From Puniceicoccales bacterium (GTDB lineage Bacteria > Verrucomicrobiota > Verrucomicrobiia > Opitutales > UBA953), in the NCBI GenBank assembly GCA_031279675.1, contig JAITIB010000104.1:1-10863 (forward strand): a DNA stretch of 10,863 bases. Reading direction: 5' to 3'. Below are positions 8,801 to 10,863 of this stretch, piece by piece (within the stretch, counting starts at the first letter, position 1; each line of letters begins with the position of its first letter). The position numbers and the translations under genes are program-made. The notes below the pieces were generated by a model. That model saw only the letters and a list, made by a program, of their open reading frames with translations, ran no database searches and had not been told where the DNA came from.

Positions 8801-9268
8801 GGAGGGCGTCGGCAGTCGCAACTCCGCGGCCCCCCCCTTCGCGGACAACTGATAATCAAACCTCACGATGAACGTGCCCGCCTCGTCGAGAACAAGGCCC
8901 TGCGCCCACGACGCATCAGTGCTCCGGCCCTCCGGCAAATGCACGCGCCGGATGCCCTTGGGCAACAGGCAATGCGTCAACACGGCTTCCGAACGGAGAA
9001 AATTAAAACGATCCCCGGCACCGCCACGGACGAGCATGTAGCCCCTGACGCTCACCCCCTTCTCCTCAACCAAGACATACTGCCTCACGCATTCGATTGT
9101 CGGCACTGTCTTTCCAACAACCACGTCCGGTTTCTCGACGGACGCCACCGGGGATGCCGGCTCCACAATCTGGGGCGTCTCCGACGCCGCCACAACCAGT
9201 GGGAATACGCACGCGGCAACCGACGCCACCGCCATTGCGAATCGGGAAAAAGCAAAAGTTTTCTTCAT
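5843..9268 (-). CDS. Large exported, C-terminally anchored multi-domain protein of unknown function
   Basis: I do not recognise this 1141-residue protein. The N-terminus is a signal peptide: KK, a hydrophobic core at about 10-27, then VVAASE suggesting signal peptidase I cleavage near 27-28. VAAC at 17-20 also fits a lipobox, so a lipoprotein is possible. The body is beta-rich. Segments at about 256-321, 425-494 and 605-680 look like diverged copies of one module, each with a strand ending LP or VP, an SG/TGP turn and a closing hydrophobic strand; 807-857 may be a fourth. Residues 930-985 look helical and TPR-like, followed by an Asn/Gln/Ser-rich stretch (991-1042). A hydrophobic segment (about 1112-1128) and a basic tail (PRLVRPKAPGFAVR) predict a C-terminal inner-membrane anchor with the bulk in the periplasm. 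No catalytic motif was seen. ATG 9268 has no clear RBS. It lies 147 bp downstream of the PEP-CTERM gene, behind a terminator. Strand choice rests on the signal peptide and anchor. Confidence 0.85.
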   Translation of the reverse strand: MKKTFAFSRFAMAVASVAACVFPLVVAASETPQIVEPASPVASVEKPDVVVGKTVPTIECVRQYVLVEEKGVSVRGYMLVRGGAGDRFNFLRSEAVLTHCLLPKGIRRVHLPEGRSTDASWAQGLVLDEAGTFIVRFDYQLSAKGGAAELRLPTPSAVNDHAEVLLVAKDCQVTSSEAASVTGRRATASGEFEALTRFRNVALDSRPVAVLRFFPSAERTIRWAPNVRDRRSEALVFYAETADLYVPSLGVLGGRHLVRIRPAQGILHDVNIVVPAGLTIANVSGDGVGRWRFDPERRRLHVPFGMGQANENTLLVETQMGIGALPQSLTLAPLVVEGSATQVGMFAVGTGDDVQVATVRPGKMLAVTNDDFAAAKLDAGNAVLRRSYRYSDPATAHLVVEAAAVAPEIRLQGVQNLSLGEDRTSLSATWNVDIKRAGVFRLAFDLPETLDIESLSGPSLSHWTESKEKGRRTVIMHLRGRTLGSQTFALSLAGPGIAGKTTWSVPRLVLHDAVRQSGQILIIPEDGLRLHVAQRTGATQYDPSVRNVETGSRSKAQFQKIPRNALAFQHPQREWSIEFKVESLAPWIQATYLHDLTLRDGQARALANFEYNIENAATKTLRVQLPADAESVHFTGPHLDSAHMLPAGQGGEAGAAAIWEIKLQRRILGKTTFQATYQRPAPAGTPYLVSPVGAIDAGLQRGWLTLRTAGRLELKPGAIPPSLTPTDWQSVPPSLRATLAEPATTLCVIENNYRLPLTTLTHDPARLLALRIERADLQTLLSENGKDGGQALTRAALTARLAGKGLLRATLPSNATYWHCYVNNEPVRVAVNGAELLIPVAPNPDTTQPTTIEFYYADGTGGGELKHRLEGPRFNVPLENITWRVHLPDGRTLGRHRGDLRLQPAAPATKKAPSFGLGEYLAGNTKAVKQKEADAQRFIQLGTKYRYQGQQEQAVQALALAGNLSQGNKSLNEDARVQLNVLRSEQIEVGMNRRKNTFYNNISSNGGSLDGLNVAIMSNGTNLNHDYNQQEISDYRSQNTTEDNEVNQRIAARMLAQQLTAASAPDSIRTLLPAQGETLTFERSLQVGTGSDLQVQLELRPVVWKAAGRFWPFAGSAVLAFLAALLLPRLVRPKAPGFAVR

Positions 9269-9348
9269 GGGGAACTAAGGTGAATTGTTTGGAAACGCGT
9301 CAAAAAGACCGATGCAATGAAGACACGCAAGCGCGCCATTTCTTAGGC

Positions 9349-9385
9349 AAAAAAAACAGGCACGCGGTCCGGGCCGCGTGCCTGT
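9349..9385 (-). terminator. Strong Rho-independent terminator after the PEP-CTERM gene
   Basis: A perfect 11-bp stem (CAGGCACGCGG at 9357-9367, CCGCGTGCCTG at 9374-9384, plus an outer A-T pair) closes a 6-base loop. On the minus strand it is followed by eight T (A run at 9349-9356). It starts 31 bp beyond the stop codon of the PEP-CTERM gene and should insulate the downstream 1141-residue protein gene from its transcription. Confidence 0.92.
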
Positions 9386-9415
9386 GTCAGGATGATTGAG
9401 AGAGAGAAACCGCGC

Positions 9416-10513
9416 CTACGCTTTGCGGCGTCTGCGTCGCAGCAACGCCAGCGCCAGCGCGCAGACCCCGCCCAACAACGCATACGTCGAGGGCTCGGGT
9501 ATCGCATTGGCTGTCGGAATGAGAACGACGTCGCGATTCATGCCGCGATATTCCACATCAAAGATTTGCCCCGTGTCCGATGTCACTATAACAGAATTGA
9601 TGAGCCCATCAAAATAGCCCGACACCCCACCGAGCGTCTGAATGACGAGATATTCGTCCCCCGGAGTGAGCCAATGACCATTCGTATCCACCGACAGTTT
9701 TGCCCCAAGTCCAATTGATACATTGTTCACGTTTACAGGCGCTTGCAAGGAATTCGCCATGCTTGCTTCATCCAACCCAACGGAAAAAGTGGAAAAACCA
9801 GCAAAATTGATGCCGTTCACGCTACCGGTGCGAGCGTCCCCTTGAATGGTTCCGCCTGCGCTAACGACCAAGTCCCCCGGGGAAGTTCCCCCGACAACTA
9901 TGCGAGGGCTCCTTCCGAGCAAGAGTGAACTGCTACCATCAACAACCATTCTGCCGGAACCCGAGTTGACCGACGAATTAGAGCCAATAAGAATATTGCC
10001 ATTATGATAAAGAGTTAGCGCGCCCTTGTTTCGAATGACTATTTCGCCATAACTCTTGCCCCCAACGAGAAGCTCGTTGTAGATGTCCACATAGGAGTTG
10101 TCAATAATGAAATGTCCTTCAGCATTTGTTTGTACACCAACACGGAGATTCTGAAAATTCCCGATGCTTTCATTTTGCATAATCAGGGTACCAGGGCCGT
10201 CAGTGTCACCCACATAAAAATAGCCCGCGCCTGAACCACCATCAACATAGAGCTGATCAATTGACTTATGATCGGCAATAAGGATAGCGGGCCCAAGCTC
10301 GGTGACATCCGCAATTCTGCTTATCGTCACACCGGAATGGTCCTGCACATCCGTGGGCAAATAGTAAGGCGAGCTGGCAGGCGAGAAACTATAGGGAGTG
10401 GTTTGCTGGTGGTATTCCAGAGTGACGCCATCATAAGTAAGCGCGTAAGCGGCACTTGGGGCCACGGTGGCGGCAGCGATGAGGATTAAGGTTCTGAGTG
10501 TTGTCGTTTTCAT
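9416..10513 (-). CDS. PEP-CTERM sorting-domain surface protein with T5SS/PEP-CTERM-type repeats
   Basis: This 365-residue protein has a signal peptide (MKTTTLRT, hydrophobic 9-18, AYA cleavage site after residue 24). It ends in a textbook PEP-CTERM domain: IPEPSTYALL (338-347), a hydrophobic segment to 358 and RRRRRKA. Such tails are recognised by exosortase, which cleaves and sorts proteins to the exterior or an exopolysaccharide matrix in Gram-negative bacteria; no exosortase gene is in the window. Between lie about five imperfect units of 22-30 residues (99-226) with a VG..(G)xGxhxhxNxxxV pattern, for example YVGDTDGPGTLIMQNESIG. These fit the known T5SS/PEP-CTERM-associated repeat and a beta-helix-like stack. 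No enzyme motif was seen; a structural or adhesive role is inferred. ATG 10513 opens directly on the signal peptide but has no Shine-Dalgarno, only an AT-rich leader. Its base composition is clearly lower in GC than the neighbouring genes. Confidence 0.92.
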   Translation of the reverse strand: MKTTTLRTLILIAAATVAPSAAYALTYDGVTLEYHQQTTPYSFSPASSPYYLPTDVQDHSGVTISRIADVTELGPAILIADHKSIDQLYVDGGSGAGYFYVGDTDGPGTLIMQNESIGNFQNLRVGVQTNAEGHFIIDNSYVDIYNELLVGGKSYGEIVIRNKGALTLYHNGNILIGSNSSVNSGSGRMVVDGSSSLLLGRSPRIVVGGTSPGDLVVSAGGTIQGDARTGSVNGINFAGFSTFSVGLDEASMANSLQAPVNVNNVSIGLGAKLSVDTNGHWLTPGDEYLVIQTLGGVSGYFDGLINSVIVTSDTGQIFDVEYRGMNRDVVLIPTANAIPEPSTYALLGGVCALALALLRRRRRKA

Positions 10514-10533
10514 GTTATTAACTTATTTTCTAT

Positions 10534-10561
10534 ATTGGTTGTTGGATGTTGGATGTTGGGT
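10534..10561. repeat. Heptamer tandem repeat upstream of the PEP-CTERM start
   Basis: Four consecutive 7-bp units on the plus strand read ATTGGTT, GTTGGAT, GTTGGAT and GTTGGGT, the two middle ones identical. The array begins 20 bp upstream of the ATG at 10513. On the coding strand the repeat ends beside AATATAGAAAATAAG (TATAGA at 10534-10529 could be a -10 element), so it sits where a -35 box or activator site would be. Function is unproven; simple slippage is the alternative. Confidence 0.6.
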
Positions 10562-10637
10562 TAGGAAAAAGCACAAGGCGCGGCGCACCTTGAGGATGCG
10601 TCGTATTTTGTAAGTGTGTCAGAGTTACGAGCGAGTT

Positions 10638-10661
10638 GGGGGGGGGGGGGGGGGGGGGGGG
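10638..10661. repeat. 24-base poly-G tract
   Basis: An unbroken run of 24 G on the plus strand, directly followed by AAAAACAAAAACAAACCC. It lies 125 bp upstream of the PEP-CTERM start codon, and appears as poly-C on that gene's coding strand. Its length is far beyond chance and prone to polymerase slippage; it could also be a sequencing or assembly artefact, and its true length is uncertain. Confidence 0.75.
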
Positions 10662-10743
10662 AAAAACAAAAACAAACCCAATTAAAAAACCCGTCACCGC
10701 GCCGGCACCCCAACCGACGCCACCTCGGGGTTGAATTTCGTTA

Positions 10744-10764
10744 CCCCCCCCCCCCCCCCCCCCC
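10744..10764. repeat. 21-base poly-C tract
   Basis: An unbroken run of 21 C on the plus strand, followed by AATAATAATAATTTTG. It is complementary to the poly-G tract 82 bp to its left, so the two together form an inverted repeat that could pair as an all-G-C stem of about 21 bp. Confidence 0.75.
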
Positions 10765-10802
10765 AATAATAATAATTTTGTAAATAATTGGGATGGAATA
10801 AG

Positions 10803-10849
10803 TTCCGCCGTTGACGGTGGAGATCTTGCGGACGGCTCGGCGAGCCGTC
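10803..10849. repeat. Two adjacent palindromic hairpins, possible dispersed intergenic repeat
   Basis: The right-hand hairpin is perfect: GACGGCTC (10831-10838), loop GGC, GAGCCGTC (10842-10849). The left one is a 6-bp stem with one G-T pair, CCGCCG (10805-10810), loop TTGA, CGGTGG (10815-10820). The perfect stem is followed by TTTGCCGTTTT, so it could act as a weak plus-strand terminator, but no plus-strand gene precedes it. A REP-like dispersed repeat is the other reading. Confidence 0.5.
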
Positions 10850-10863
10850 TTTGCCGTTTTCGG

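Larger units (their letters stand above)
10514..10863. other. Gene-free upstream region with homopolymer tracts and palindromes
   Basis: No credible gene lies in these 350 bases. From left to right it holds an AT-rich leader of the PEP-CTERM gene, the heptamer array, a C/G-rich stretch, 24 consecutive G, an A/C-rich block (AAAAACAAAAACAAACCC), a GC-rich segment, 21 consecutive C, an AAT trinucleotide run (10765-10776) with AT-rich sequence, and two hairpins near the right edge. The only open frame here (minus, about 10530-10766) is translated homopolymer and is not a gene. Confidence 0.7.

Noticed and set aside
9298..9303. Minus-strand TTGACG as a -35 box for the 1141-residue protein
   Set aside because: At 17 bp spacing the -10 would be CCTTAG, a poor match placed only a few bases before the start codon.
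10530..10766. Minus-strand open frame of 78 codons across the homopolymer tracts
   Set aside because: Gly and Pro runs are translated poly-C/poly-G; there is no RBS or conserved sequence.

Overview
This window looks like a piece of a high-GC verrucomicrobial chromosome, most likely Opitutaceae-like. The evidence is a long SecA with an enlarged insertion and no C-terminal zinc motif, a PEP-CTERM surface protein of the kind abundant in that group, and almost no Shine-Dalgarno sequences. The lineage is inferred from protein style only. It is mainly a chromosomal housekeeping region that passes into a cell-envelope region at the right. No mobile element, CRISPR array, tRNA or rRNA was seen.

Layout. 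Positions 1-3036 (+) encode the Sec translocase motor SecA. Converging on it, with only 12 bp between the stop codons, is a soluble two-GAF sensor histidine kinase (3049-4770, -). A 303-bp divergent spacer follows. The Holliday-junction resolvase gene ruvC (5074-5649, +) runs tail to tail into the gene for the small signal recognition particle RNA (ffs, about 5674-5766, -). Next comes a 1141-residue exported protein of unknown function (5843-9268, -), with a signal peptide, several beta-rich modules and a C-terminal membrane anchor. Upstream of it, behind a strong intrinsic terminator (9349-9385), is a PEP-CTERM protein with short T5SS/PEP-CTERM-type repeats (9416-10513, -). The last 350 bp carry no gene. 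They hold a heptamer tandem repeat beside the PEP-CTERM start, a run of 24 G and a run of 21 C that are complementary and 82 bp apart, and an 8-bp palindromic hairpin.

How the genes fit together. SecA and SRP RNA serve the two main export routes, and the last two proteins are themselves export substrates. Orientation and spacing argue against a single operon, so this is at most a loose thematic neighbourhood. The kinase has no response regulator beside it and RuvC has no ruvA or ruvB beside it. The least explained items are the modular exported protein, the paired G/C homopolymer tracts upstream of the PEP-CTERM gene, and a strong strand-linked C excess over the first 4.8 kb that sets wobble-base choice in genes of both orientations.
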